DNA of 64,000 nt from a virus: the IMG/VR virus record IMGVR_UViG_3300013115_000612, positions 44,151 to 108,150 of that record; one strand, given 5' to 3'. Shown here piece after piece: positions 26,801 to 37,300 of the stretch (the stretch's first letter is position 1; each line of letters starts with the position of its first letter). Position numbers and translations under genes: made by a program. The notes under the pieces are model-generated. The model made no database searches, was not told the DNA's origin, and saw nothing but the letters and a program-made list of their open reading frames with translations.

Positions 26801-29800
26801 ACTGATGAGCAACAACAAGAATTTTGTGAGTTACGCCAAGAATTATTAGAAGGGCGCGCCACACCCGAACAGATTCGTCGAATGTGTGAAGATGATCAAG
26901 AAGATGACGCATCTGATTTAGCAGAACTTGGCGCTGCAGCCCAAGGAGCCCCTCCCGCACTACCTTCCATAGTATCGCAACCTGGATGTGATGACGGGCT
27001 GATTCCGTTTGAATCAGAAGAGGCAGTAAGCGCTACAACTAAAACTATTGCTAATGGCTTAGAACAATTAAAAGTACAATATGTAAAGGATATGCTTGGT
27101 CATGGCGGGTTTGGCATCTTTAATAGTAGTGATGATTGGGGAATGATGAATTTACTCCTATCAGATACACGCGGAAACGCGCTTACAGTTCACAACACAA
27201 AAGCGAATAGGGGTATTGGACCTGTTATGGATTATATCACTAACGAAAAGTTTACTGCGGCTGACTTTTTTACTCTAGGCTTCAGCATGTTCGTAAAACC
27301 AATGCCGACAATTTATCAACACTCGGCATTGCCCACAAAGGTAGCATCTTGGATGCAAGATACATTGCCAGATGGTTGGGGTAATTTTGAGAGTACTAAT
27401 GATTGGGGCCCCTCATCGGCAGAATATTATTCTTTTAATGAACTGGGCTTCTGGGGATTTTTCGGTCAGGACGTGGATTTGACAGAATTGCGCACTGGAT
27501 ATAATACAGAATTGATTCCTCATTTTGGCTCTACCCTTTCCTTGGGTGGCGCCGAAGTTCCGCCGGCAGATAGCGTGGAAGTATTAAGATTAGGACGCAA
27601 AGCTACTCCCGATTTATCTCTTGCCTTTCAGGATAATGCGAAAGGAGAAACAAAACAAGATAATCCAAGCTGGGAATATGGCTTTGATATTGGACTCTAT
27701 TTGAGTGACCTATATGAGCCTTCAACGCTTAAGTATTCAGCACTAGAATTACAAGCTGGCCCTCGAACTCGAATATCCACCGGACCCACCATTGGCGCCG
27801 CCCCGGAAGCTTCATTACAACAATTTGATAAGATTGTGAATGTTCCTAATAATAATTGTCGAGTGGTTATTTCGGATTGGGAGAATAAAAACCCTCCAGC
27901 AAACATACCCATTGCCGCGGCCCTGATGGGGCCCACTGCTTTGGCCGCGGCCGCGATAGCCACAGCCGCACAGAATATGCTTGACGATAAACCCACTATA
28001 GAAACAAAATATGAATTTTTTGCTGTTGATGATACTTTAGATAATATAAAATTTTCGTCATATCCTAAGTTATTAGCAGCCTTCCAATATCAAAGTGACT
28101 ACCCCCCACAGTTAATTTTGCTACAAGAACTCATTGAACAGGCTAACGATGGTACAGTTATCACTATTGAAACTTTAAAAGCGGACTATGATCAAGATAA
28201 TGCGAATATCGCCGCCGAAGTTCGCGAGATGTTGGAATACAACGAAGACGCTTTTAAATTTGGCGCCTCATTTGAAACTTTATCACAATCAGATTTTGAT
28301 TATTTGGATCCGGACACTGGAGAAGAATATAATTTTGATAATGATGAGAAAGTATTAGGAGTTAGCCGAAATCAATGGAACAATGAGCAAAATGGCACAC
28401 CTGAAGATACTCGGGTTTTTTATCTCGATCCAAATCGAAAAGGATACAAAGGAACCTATAATAATCCTCCGCTCTATATTAAGCCGCTCAAAAACAAAGG
28501 CTGGATGGGTTTTATAGATGCTATTTTCCCTAATTTTTCAGAATGTAAAAACGCTAATACTGATTTTGTAGATTTTGGCTTAATTAAAGAGCGCGTCCAA
28601 GATACTTATGACAAGATTCCTGAAGATATGCGCATGAAGCAAAGCGCTGAATGTGCGATAGAGCTTCCGTATCATCGAATTCTGGAGCGCGCCGCTAAAT
28701 CTGGTATTGAGGCACTTATATCAGCCACGCTACAGATTTTTATTAGCACTCATTTTGTTAAATGCATGCCAATGTTCAGCTATTTAAAGCCCTCTTTCCC
28801 TCAAAATTATAGCAATCTTTATATTAGTTATATGGTGGAAGCTTTAGAAACAGCACTTAAAGACGCACAAGGCCCGTTTGCTGAGGCTTTTAATACTTTT
28901 AAAGATAATGAATTTTGGTATGCGTTTTTAGAGCAAAGCGTACAGCTTTATGGTCGTCTAGTAGACGCTGGCACTATTGTTGATGTCCCTGCCAATATTC
29001 AAGGAGCCACAACACAATTAAATAATATGCAAAGCGTATATGAATACCCCACCAAGGAAGATTTAGTGCAAGCAATTAAACTTGGAGATGAACCGTGGTA
29101 TCAGATCTTTAATCTTCCGGGTTATCGATCTGAAAAAAACCTTGAAGCGGTTCAAGCCACAGAAGACGTAGCGAAATTAATCTTAGGGGAACTTTTTAAA
29201 CGAGAAATTGAAGAATTATCCTCTAAATATGCCGATAATCTAGAGATGATTGGTTCGCCCGTAGTTTATGAAAAGCTTCCATATTGGTTTGTTTCTGAGG
29301 CGTGTTATACCGGTGGCGCTGGTCTTAATTTGAAAGGCAAGATTATAGAAGACATTTCGGACACCGACTTAGAAACACGCACTGCTCCCTTCTATACTAA
29401 CGGCGGCGAACTTTATGTAGATGCCCTAAAAGACCCTGAATCTACCTTTAAAACAGGAGAAGATTATGTAGGCTATTATCATACACATACGGATGAAAAC
29501 GGAGAAAAGGTTTTTATGATGGGCAAAGAACATCTCCTTAGCCCGCATGATATTTTGGCGCCCTATGTTAATAAAGTAAAAATGATAGATGGCGATGGCA
29601 ACCGCATTGGCGATATTGCAGATTATGGATCCATCGTCTCCAGAGTCACTCTACCTTTTAAGATAGAGAAGTATATTAGTATCGACGGCCGAAAGCTACC
29701 ACCTTCGGCTGCCGTTACCGAGATCAAGCAAAATGATGATACAACAAACCTGTCTGAGCACTATCCCGGTACGCTAGAAATAATTTATCGCGATGACGAA

Positions 29801-30592
29801 CAAAAGATTCCGGCAGGTTTAAAGGGTCACTTAGGAGTTCGCCATGGCTTAGAATTATCTTATGCAGTAGATACCACTTACTACACTATAACAAATGTAG
29901 AAATAGACGCTTTAGATGTATCGATTGCAGATTTCACTATTGCAGAGCCCGACAGTAAGCTTTTGTTGTGCTTGATCAATAAACTAATAGAAGATGAAAA
30001 ATTTAGAATGCTGACTGAATATATATTTCCTGTCAACAAGTTCACTGCGCTAACCGCCGTCTATAACGATATGGCACTTTTTCTCTCTATCGGACAAAAC
30101 ATCTATGAAGAACCGGACAATCCCGAGGCAGAAAGCACCGGCACCTACGCAGCCGGTTTCGACACCAAACCAGGACTTAGATTTGATTCTGAGGGGTATG
30201 CTTTGGAAATAGAAGGTTTGGGAGAAGAAGAACCCCTTCCTGACCCAAACGGATTTGTAGGTGGAAATGACGGATGGGCAGATTATAAAAAGAGAAAGCG
30301 ATGGAATTGGCTCCCAAGTCGAGTTGAGTGGGATCAGTGGGATCAAATAATCTTAAGAAAGTCCAAGAAAACTATTAAAAATATGTTTAAGACTTACTAC
30401 TATGCGAGAGACTTTAAAGCAGGAGACCCGCTTCTAGATGAAAGCCCCTCTGAGACATCTAAGAGGCTTTTGAAGAATTATTTTGTGCCTGAACCTTATG
30501 GAAAACAGCTTGTCGGTGTCGGCAAGCGTAAAAAACTTGTACCCAACCCATTTGGAAAGTCAGACAAAGAGTGTCGGAAAACCGACGAGTAA
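23894..30592 (+). CDS. giant virion structural protein (2232 residues)
   Basis: One uninterrupted reading frame of 2232 residues between the spike-like gene and gp25. Visible parts: an acidic, Cys-bearing start (PPCPDC near residue 34); an Ala/Glu/Arg-rich helical stretch near 590-690 with a GGGGG hinge around 618; an Ala-rich hydrophobic run at about 1335-1360; and around 1860 a His-rich element GYYHTHTDENGEKVF that could bind a metal. The C-terminal 90 residues are basic. No known domain could be named. Placement suggests a baseplate or tail-tip component of large mass. The absence of stops shows the length is real, not a fusion artefact of frameshifts. Confidence 0.75.
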   Translation: MAQSEFLKLQDKNGDQLIDECGDQPIVPEEPPCPDCKKDPYATTPNWKTRSDDEPWLNKKLCAYQVTITTSYTTAAASSSDSDSAANVYINKRFKEYADTAIESLIVNFNKKLDADSKKTVKESLEYTRFDLNVRAKSRLILLYSVPSYVIDALEEEDNSEDPEDPEEEFTGATVTYEPADSMSLKMLRIRKALHLYRRYYAVHRYQKGGTIVLDGTKIYNIEDYGDNGAWGDSLTSKILPGIDAFLNSKGLDIPKSSSGTRGGGFFKKKISKLNIKFNADYKIIRIEAFVGDCKEPQIFKGKKLKSLNKKGSVFLDKTAMAYFAQMDEMHRALVAREPMPWIEFILKFTKPLPEEMFNYRADENEDDPRALTCVADRLKEDAKQIGMDILDESFSIGDAIAYQFNKNVCKEDLDEVAEEEEELGLRPGFRARRKRFTNAVNTVQDPNNPENSQTMAAFAKEQAYKELQKDQLSFELLCAQMAGLAESGTISVQDMFATTFDRMKLCGFQVLLLDTMKCLMSGMTLDKALSALVQSALSAMSLENFGILFIGLPPDKQARLEELVKRNLASGKAFEEAAIPRHGLGDTSLTPEEEEEKARKERVAEAMADERAGASGGGGGTLGTAADIKARENSAIKNLVLRPWESAQAVAHDRKQRRNSPEDDQAEKRTLAQQFDLQNAKQELDTTRVMEAYIAALIEEYSDDLLFVIDMLNEFPGAPLIAGIIGSFDCPTSPVFEPTAMDFIKSVDLPFCRSPKDIQVPVLKNPFGWYPAKADFADALFEAVKVALQKALIKIMMEIMVKTCQIFGRAACKGLEVVGDLAMEKAAGGNTAFSDLVKDTICGPDADDEQVADTIQDIMTSLGPGAAALANTEEATNFTEDVASSTTQSEMTNALLGDCSESFLAIVDTIIEFDYPQYREGLPNREAICRFFTNVGNLAPPKVKQDMKDFADQLPENELVPANPSLCITDEQQQEFCELRQELLEGRATPEQIRRMCEDDQEDDASDLAELGAAAQGAPPALPSIVSQPGCDDGLIPFESEEAVSATTKTIANGLEQLKVQYVKDMLGHGGFGIFNSSDDWGMMNLLLSDTRGNALTVHNTKANRGIGPVMDYITNEKFTAADFFTLGFSMFVKPMPTIYQHSALPTKVASWMQDTLPDGWGNFESTNDWGPSSAEYYSFNELGFWGFFGQDVDLTELRTGYNTELIPHFGSTLSLGGAEVPPADSVEVLRLGRKATPDLSLAFQDNAKGETKQDNPSWEYGFDIGLYLSDLYEPSTLKYSALELQAGPRTRISTGPTIGAAPEASLQQFDKIVNVPNNNCRVVISDWENKNPPANIPIAAALMGPTALAAAAIATAAQNMLDDKPTIETKYEFFAVDDTLDNIKFSSYPKLLAAFQYQSDYPPQLILLQELIEQANDGTVITIETLKADYDQDNANIAAEVREMLEYNEDAFKFGASFETLSQSDFDYLDPDTGEEYNFDNDEKVLGVSRNQWNNEQNGTPEDTRVFYLDPNRKGYKGTYNNPPLYIKPLKNKGWMGFIDAIFPNFSECKNANTDFVDFGLIKERVQDTYDKIPEDMRMKQSAECAIELPYHRILERAAKSGIEALISATLQIFISTHFVKCMPMFSYLKPSFPQNYSNLYISYMVEALETALKDAQGPFAEAFNTFKDNEFWYAFLEQSVQLYGRLVDAGTIVDVPANIQGATTQLNNMQSVYEYPTKEDLVQAIKLGDEPWYQIFNLPGYRSEKNLEAVQATEDVAKLILGELFKREIEELSSKYADNLEMIGSPVVYEKLPYWFVSEACYTGGAGLNLKGKIIEDISDTDLETRTAPFYTNGGELYVDALKDPESTFKTGEDYVGYYHTHTDENGEKVFMMGKEHLLSPHDILAPYVNKVKMIDGDGNRIGDIADYGSIVSRVTLPFKIEKYISIDGRKLPPSAAVTEIKQNDDTTNLSEHYPGTLEIIYRDDEQKIPAGLKGHLGVRHGLELSYAVDTTYYTITNVEIDALDVSIADFTIAEPDSKLLLCLINKLIEDEKFRMLTEYIFPVNKFTALTAVYNDMALFLSIGQNIYEEPDNPEAESTGTYAAGFDTKPGLRFDSEGYALEIEGLGEEEPLPDPNGFVGGNDGWADYKKRKRWNWLPSRVEWDQWDQIILRKSKKTIKNMFKTYYYARDFKAGDPLLDESPSETSKRLLKNYFVPEPYGKQLVGVGKRKKLVPNPFGKSDKECRKTDE

Positions 30593-30615
30593 GTACTTAT
30601 GTATGGATATAAAGA

Positions 30616-30984
30616 ATGTCATCACTTAGTGTAAAACTGCCATTAACCAAAGATTCAGGTAACGGGTTTACCATGAATAAAAGCATCGTTGGGATGATTA
30701 AGCAAAATTTTAAAATGCTTTTGCTCACAGTCCCAGGCGAAAGAGTAATGGAACCCAACTTCGGTGTAGGTCTAAAGACGTTTTTGTTCTCTAATTACTA
30801 TGAAGGCTTGGAAAGTCAGATATCTCAGAGAATTAGAGAACAAGTAGCAACCTACATACCGACCATAACAGTAAAAAACATTCAGTTTTTAAAAAGCAAT
30901 ATTGATGTCAACACTTTAGGAATTAGAATTACGTATGAAATACCAGCTATCGGACTTCAAGATTTACTTGAATTCACTATTTAA
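30616..30984 (+). CDS. gp25: baseplate wedge protein, T4 gp25/GPW family
   Basis: The 122-residue protein is a clear member of the gp25 family. It has LTVPGERVMEPNFGVGLKTFLF at residues 37-58, RIREQVATYIPTITV and a strand-rich C-terminus (TLGIRITYEIPAI). Gp25 forms part of the baseplate wedge at the sheath junction of contractile tails and is shared with type VI secretion. This is one of the two best landmarks for a myovirus. It sits directly before the gp6-like gene. Confidence 0.9.
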   Translation: MSSLSVKLPLTKDSGNGFTMNKSIVGMIKQNFKMLLLTVPGERVMEPNFGVGLKTFLFSNYYEGLESQISQRIREQVATYIPTITVKNIQFLKSNIDVNTLGIRITYEIPAIGLQDLLEFTI

Positions 30985-30999
30985 TTTGAGGTTTTTTTA

Positions 31000-32796
31000 A
31001 TGGCAGACGATCAGAAAAAGATTTTACCTATCGACTATACCCATAGGGAGTTCCATACAATCCGGAATGACTTGATGGAAATTGCCGAAAGGTTTTATCC
31101 GGATACTTTCCAAGATTTTAGCGAGGCCTCTTTTGGTAGTATAATGTTGGATGCGGTAGCTTATGTGGGCGACCAGCTTTCACTCTATTTAGACTATAAT
31201 GTCAACGAATCCTTTTTAGACACCGCTTACCAGCGCTCTAACATTCTGCGCCACGGCCGCGTGCTTGGTTATAAAGACCCCGGACGCCCATCGACTTATG
31301 GACAAGTGGCATTATTTATAATGGTACCGGCATCATCTACCGGTATCGGCCCTGATAGACGCTATATTCCTATTTTGAAACGAGGAAGTAAATTTACTTC
31401 CCAGACCGGTCTAAGCTTCGTTTTATTAGAAAATGTAGACTTTGCCGATCCTAAAAATCCTATGGTAGTGGCACAAAGTGATGCTTCTACAAATGCTCCC
31501 ACTCAATATGCAATTAAGGCTTATGGAAATGTGGTATCAGGCCAGTTTGCACAAAAGCAACTTTCAATTGGTCCTTACCAAAGATTTTTGAAGAGAAAGG
31601 TCGGCGCCGATAATATATCTGAGATTATCTCAGTAACTGATTCAGAAGGAAATGAATATTTTGAGGTAGACTATTTGGCTCAAGATATTGTTTTTAAAGA
31701 AGTTGCAAATGATAATTTCAAAAACGATAATGTTCCTTCTGTGTTGAAGCCACTGTTAGTCTCTAGAAAATTTGTTGTTGAAACCGATAGGAGCACTACC
31801 TCCATACAGTTTGGAAGCGGTAAGGCCGGCCAAACTGATATTGTTGCTGCGCCGCAAGAAGTAGCGCTTGAGGTGTTCGGTAAAGATTATATTTCGACCA
31901 CCACATTCGATCCTTCACGCCTCTCTAATAGCGACAGTTTTGGAATAGTACCCTCTAATACTACATTAACAGTTGTATATCGAGTTACCAACCCTACTAA
32001 TTCAAATGTTGCCGTGGGCGGAATCAATACTGTCTCGAATGCCTTATTGTCCTTTGAAAATCGCCCGTCGTTAGCTACGACTACAGTAAACCAAATTCAG
32101 GTCTCACTAGAGGTGCTCAATGAGACTCCTATCGTGGGAGATGTTACTAATCCCTCTAGTGGCGAGCTAAAGCGCAGGATTTTTGACACGTTTCCTACAC
32201 AAAATAGAGCTGTTACCCAATCGGATTATGAAAATCTTGTCTATCGAATGCCTTCTAAGTTTGGCTCTGTGAAGAGGGTTTCGGTTCAAAAAGATCCAGA
32301 CTCTCTTAAGCGAAATCTTAATTTGTATGTGATTTCGGAAGATTCATATGGAAAGCTTATTGCTACTAATATGGTTATCAAGAACAACATAAAAACATGG
32401 CTTAATCAATATAGAATGATCAACGATACTGTTGATATTTTAGATCCCTATATAGTTAATCTCGGGATTGATTTTGTTGTAAAAACTCAAGCCGGCTCTG
32501 ATAAATTTGATGTATTAAACCGGTGTATAAACACACTCGCGGGCAAATATGGGGAAGGCTTTTTTATTGGCGAACCCTTTTATATTAGTGAAATATATGA
32601 AACACTCAAGCAGGTAAAAGGGGTGCTGGATGTGATAAAAGTTAAATTAACTAATAAAGTGGGCGGAAGTTACGCCGATACGATTTTGGAGATTAATGAT
32701 AACCTTTCTCCGGACGGCTCTTATTTACTTGTTCCCAATAATGTAATTTTGGAAATAAAATTTCCCACCCAAGATATCCGAGGAAAAACTAGATAA
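31000..32796 (+). CDS. gp6: baseplate wedge protein, T4 gp6-like (baseplate J)
   Basis: 598 residues. The N-terminus has YTHREFHTIRNDLMEIAERFYPD, then EASFGSIMLDAVAYVGDQLSLYLD and the TAYQRSNILRHGRVLGYK segment typical of gp6/baseplate J. RAVTQSDYENLVYRMPSKFGSVKRV marks the conserved C-terminal arm. It builds the wedge ring that holds the tail fibres. It follows gp25 by 15 bases, as is common in myoviruses, and overlaps the next gene by one base. Confidence 0.88.
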   Translation: MADDQKKILPIDYTHREFHTIRNDLMEIAERFYPDTFQDFSEASFGSIMLDAVAYVGDQLSLYLDYNVNESFLDTAYQRSNILRHGRVLGYKDPGRPSTYGQVALFIMVPASSTGIGPDRRYIPILKRGSKFTSQTGLSFVLLENVDFADPKNPMVVAQSDASTNAPTQYAIKAYGNVVSGQFAQKQLSIGPYQRFLKRKVGADNISEIISVTDSEGNEYFEVDYLAQDIVFKEVANDNFKNDNVPSVLKPLLVSRKFVVETDRSTTSIQFGSGKAGQTDIVAAPQEVALEVFGKDYISTTTFDPSRLSNSDSFGIVPSNTTLTVVYRVTNPTNSNVAVGGINTVSNALLSFENRPSLATTTVNQIQVSLEVLNETPIVGDVTNPSSGELKRRIFDTFPTQNRAVTQSDYENLVYRMPSKFGSVKRVSVQKDPDSLKRNLNLYVISEDSYGKLIATNMVIKNNIKTWLNQYRMINDTVDILDPYIVNLGIDFVVKTQAGSDKFDVLNRCINTLAGKYGEGFFIGEPFYISEIYETLKQVKGVLDVIKVKLTNKVGGSYADTILEINDNLSPDGSYLLVPNNVILEIKFPTQDIRGKTR

Positions 32797-34343
32797 TGGG
32801 AATTAAAAGATATACAGCGAATGCCGATACTACGATTGTTAACGCATTTAAGCCTAGCTTAGAAATTCGAGGTACCGGCTCTAATATGGGCGAAGCTGAT
32901 GTTATGGAGATTTTCTCTATTTATGGGCGCCAATCAGTCTCATCTTCGAATTCAACAGGCTCACAAGAACTTTCACGAATTTTGGTTAAATTCCCGATGG
33001 ATGGAATTACAACTGATCGTAGTAACGGTGTTGTACCAGCTAGCGGAAGTGTAAGTTTCTATTTGAGATTGTTTAATGCCAAGACATCTAAGACAGTCCC
33101 ACGCGAATTTACTTTGGTTGCGCGCCCAGTTTCAGGTACATCGTGGCAGGAAGGCATTGGCCTTGATTTAGAAGGCTACAAAGATGAGGTTAAAGGCAAC
33201 ACCGGCGCCAACTGGATTTCTTCTTCAAAGGGCAAGCCTTGGGGGCTAGTCGGTGGTGATTATTATACTGGCTCTGGAGACACTTATACACAAAAATTTG
33301 GCACCGGGTTAGGAGATTTAGAAATTGATATTACTCAATTAGTAGAGCAGTGGATCAACGGGGATTATGCCAACTATGGAGTGGGCGTCCACCTCACAGC
33401 TAGCCAAGAAGCTTATTTTTCTGGATCCACTGCCGGCGCCGTTGGAATGGCCAGCGGAAATGTTCTTGCGTTACCAGACGGTGCGACGGAATCTTATTAT
33501 ACTAAGAGATTTTTTGCGCGCGGCACACAATTTTTCTTTAAAAAGCCTGTAATTGAAGCACGTTGGAATTCTGCGCGCAAAGATGGCCGCGGCGACTTCA
33601 TGTATAGTAGCTCTTTGGCTCCAGCCGCAGATAACCTTAATACACTTTATTTGTATAACTATGTCCGCGGACAACTAACCGATATACCTTCAGTAAGCAC
33701 TGGCGCGATTTACGTAAAGCTTTATTCAGGCTCAGCGGCCCCTACAGGAAGCAGTCTACTTCTCCACGATTCAAAATATAATGTAACAGGCGGACATGTC
33801 ACTACCGGCATTTATTCGGCTTCGTTATGTTTGACCGCTGGAGCAAGTCCCCTCAAGAATGTTTTTGATGTGTGGCACGATGATGGTGTGGTTGAATTTT
33901 TTAGTGGCTCGATTAAACCAAAATTATTATTAGCTAACCAAACAGTAGAAACTCCTGTTTATTTTATGAAGATAACAAATCTACAAGACAAATATAGAGA
34001 AAACCAATCAGCCCGCATGCGTTTGTTTGTGAGAAATAAATTCTGGAGCCCCACTATTTATACTAAAGCAACGCAAGGCGTCGAAAGTTCTACGATTCAA
34101 AGCGCTTCTTACGAAGTTTATAGAATCTTAGATGGCTTTACCGCTATTCCCTACGGTACTGGCAGCGATCTTCACACAATGTTATCGTATGACGTTTCCG
34201 GCAATTATTTTGATTTTGATATGAGTTTGCTAGAGCCAGGATATGCTTATGGGTTTAAATTTTCATTTTACGACCCTGCACTAAGCACTTGGCTTGAACA
34301 GCCATATGTGTTTAAATTTAGAGTAGAGGATTATGAGTATTAA
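32796..34343 (+). CDS. baseplate/tail structural protein with DNRLRE-like region
   Basis: A 515-residue Ser/Gly-rich beta protein. Near residues 170-200 the stretch GDLEIDITQLVEQWINGDYANYGVGVHL resembles the DNRLRE beta-sandwich motif found in extracellular proteins. The remaining sequence alternates short strands and SGS turns and has no catalytic motif. Placement right after gp6 is where T4 has gp7, but I do not see sequence evidence for that. It overlaps the giant gene behind it by 11 bases. Best read as a wedge-linked structural protein. Confidence 0.6.
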   Translation: MGIKRYTANADTTIVNAFKPSLEIRGTGSNMGEADVMEIFSIYGRQSVSSSNSTGSQELSRILVKFPMDGITTDRSNGVVPASGSVSFYLRLFNAKTSKTVPREFTLVARPVSGTSWQEGIGLDLEGYKDEVKGNTGANWISSSKGKPWGLVGGDYYTGSGDTYTQKFGTGLGDLEIDITQLVEQWINGDYANYGVGVHLTASQEAYFSGSTAGAVGMASGNVLALPDGATESYYTKRFFARGTQFFFKKPVIEARWNSARKDGRGDFMYSSSLAPAADNLNTLYLYNYVRGQLTDIPSVSTGAIYVKLYSGSAAPTGSSLLLHDSKYNVTGGHVTTGIYSASLCLTAGASPLKNVFDVWHDDGVVEFFSGSIKPKLLLANQTVETPVYFMKITNLQDKYRENQSARMRLFVRNKFWSPTIYTKATQGVESSTIQSASYEVYRILDGFTAIPYGTGSDLHTMLSYDVSGNYFDFDMSLLEPGYAYGFKFSFYDPALSTWLEQPYVFKFRVEDYEY

Positions 34344-37300
34344 AAAACTTTTTGGCTCTGTGGAAGATGGCAGAAATTACCTTTCCGATACAGACCAGAA
34401 AGAAGCATTCAAAGATGTAGAATCGGAACGCAATTTAGAACAGCTTAAAGAAAAGCAATCTAATTTCGTTCCGCAAGTCGATTATTCTGATCCTAGGTTC
34501 TTTGCTCGCTTTGGATCTGCCTACTACTATTATAAAGGCGCGATGGAGCGCATTACGGATTATTATCCTTATGATGGTTCGGATGCCGAAATCAATGGCT
34601 TCTACAATAAGCTTTTAGATGTAGAAAAATACATTTTCAACAACTTGTATCCACGCACGAACGGATATGTTGAGTTAGGCGAGGCCACAACTACGTCACT
34701 TAGCAAGCTTAGCGGCGGATATGCCACTCCCACTACCAAAGAATATATCACTCTCAAGGGCGGCCCGAACGCCATCGACTCCGCTGGTTCATTAGTTAAA
34801 GCTAGCAACAATCCATACTCAGACAAGTTTCAATATTCAAATGTATACGACACTAGCATTTATACCACAGCGGGACTTCCTTCCGATTATGGTGTAGGAA
34901 CACGCCAATCAAATCTTCAATGTAATTTTGATACTGGTGTGTCTATCGAATTTTGGTTAAAGAAACCCACTTTTGGAACGTGTCCCGAAACTGTCTTTGA
35001 TTTATGGACAAGCGGCTCACAGAGCGGCTCAGTAGATTATGGGAGAATCACCGTCGAGCTTACAGGCGCCTCTGGCGTCAGTCCTTTCTTGCTGACGGTG
35101 CAGTCAGGAAGTGCAGTATCCATCGAACCCGGAATGACGGCGGCAGGTATTTTTCAGCAATCGATTGGCTCTGGTATAACAGCCGCCTCACTCGATACCT
35201 GGACTCATGTGGCGCTGGTGATGTACAATACTGGTTCTGATTTCGCTTCAAAATTATATATTAACGGCGGACTAAACGACACCTATGTAACTGGATCTAC
35301 GACTATAAATCAACTTAAGCAAAAAGATACTTTTGCGCGCATCGGTGCATTATTGACCGCTCCATCTGGCGCTGCAGCCACCGCCGACAGCGCCGTTGCT
35401 GATTACGATGGGATTAATAAACTTAGTGCCTCGATGGATGAGTTCCGATTTTGGAAAGAAAAGCGCTCCGGAGAAGACATTGGGCGCTATTGGTTTTCCC
35501 AGGTAAGGGGCGGTACAAACACAGATATTTCTAACACGACCCTTGGTGTCTATTACAAATTTAACGAGGGCATAACGGAAACCAGCAGTGTTGATAGCAA
35601 TGTTTTGGACTATGCCGGCCGTATCACCAATGGCGTATGGACGGGCTATGGAACCAACTCTCGAAGTACCGGCTCTGCTATGATAGAGTCCAGTGCTTCC
35701 GCACAAGAATATAAAGATCCTATTATATATTCCTCACACTCCTCAGTATCTAATTTGAAGTCTGAATTGCTGGCTACTGGATCATATCATGATGCACAAA
35801 ATAATTCAATGTTTCGAAATTATGCCCCATCTTGGATTATCGAAGAAGCAGAGCAATTGGGCAACAATAATCTAGATGTTGTCTCACACATTGTAGGCAC
35901 TTATTTTGATAGAGTTCACCTGCTTTCACAACAGGTGCCCAAGTTGAGAGGTATAAATTATACTAGTGCTTCTTCTGAACCAGTTCCATTCGCCCAACAC
36001 TTACCACAATCATTAGGTCTTTATACTCCCGAAATCTTTATCGACGCAAATGTGATGGAGAGATTCTTAAATAGAAACAATGACATGTTGTTTGAAAATG
36101 ATTTAGATGAAACCAAAAATCTGATCTACCTTAATCTTTATAATAATCTAGCTAATATTTTTAAATCGAAAGGCACCGAAAGATCTTTGCGAAATGTTCT
36201 TCGATGTTTTAACATTGACGAACAGATTGTTAAAATAAATACTTATGCTAAAAATACAACCTTCCCGCTCAGCAACAATTATGAACAAGTAATAGAAAAA
36301 GTTTCTTATGCTAATTTCGACAAGAAAGAAAATCGAACTGCGGTAATTTATCAACGTGCTGATAGTACAAATCCGAATAGCCGAGGTTATATACCGACTG
36401 GATCTAAACCCGGTAGCGAAGGAGGAACTGAATACGCCAACTACGAAATGCAATATGGTTGTACAATCGAAGGACAGATAATGTTCCCGCATTGGAGTGT
36501 AGACTATTCCGACAACCAACGCGATTATACCACCGTCTCTCTTTTTGGAGGGATTACTCCTTACACCTCGTCGGCCGATGGTCTTACTGGGGCTGACACA
36601 AGTGCCAACTATCCGGATTATACCAATTTTCAAGTTCAAGCCATCAAGACCGGTCCAAATTCTAAAGATGTATACTTTAAACTAACATCTTCTGCTCCTG
36701 CTTACGGTGTCCCCGAGCAATTTCCCACATTAACCAGTAGTGTTTTCTCGAATGTGTATGATAACACTACCTGGAATCTTTCGGTACGAGTTAAGCCCAA
36801 GCTTGATGGACCTATTACTACTGTCTCAGGCGCTTCAGTAACCCAATATGACGTAATATTTGAAGGAATTAATATTGATTTAGGGACTATCGAAAACAGC
36901 TTTACTGTGGGAGGTGTCGTTAGCGCTGCGACAGGCAGCGCTTCTGACTTCTTGACGCGCCCAAAGCGACTCTATGTTGGTGCCCAGCGAACTAATCTTA
37001 CTGGCCCCGTAGTACACAAATCAGATGTTCTTGTTGGTTCGCTGCGCTATTGGGCCAAAGCCCTGAATACCGGCAGCTTGAGCCAGCATGCGCACGATAT
37101 TGATAACTATGGAATTTCAGGTTCTTATCAAAGTGTGGCGGCTATTGACACTGCCAACAAGAGTGCCGATGTTTTAAACCTCAACACACTAGCTTTAAAT
37201 TGGGCTTTTAATCAATTAAGTTCTTCCAACTCTACGGGCGTCTTTGTGGTGCCTGATATAAGCTCTGGCTCAACATCGTTGGCTACGGATTATGGGCCCA

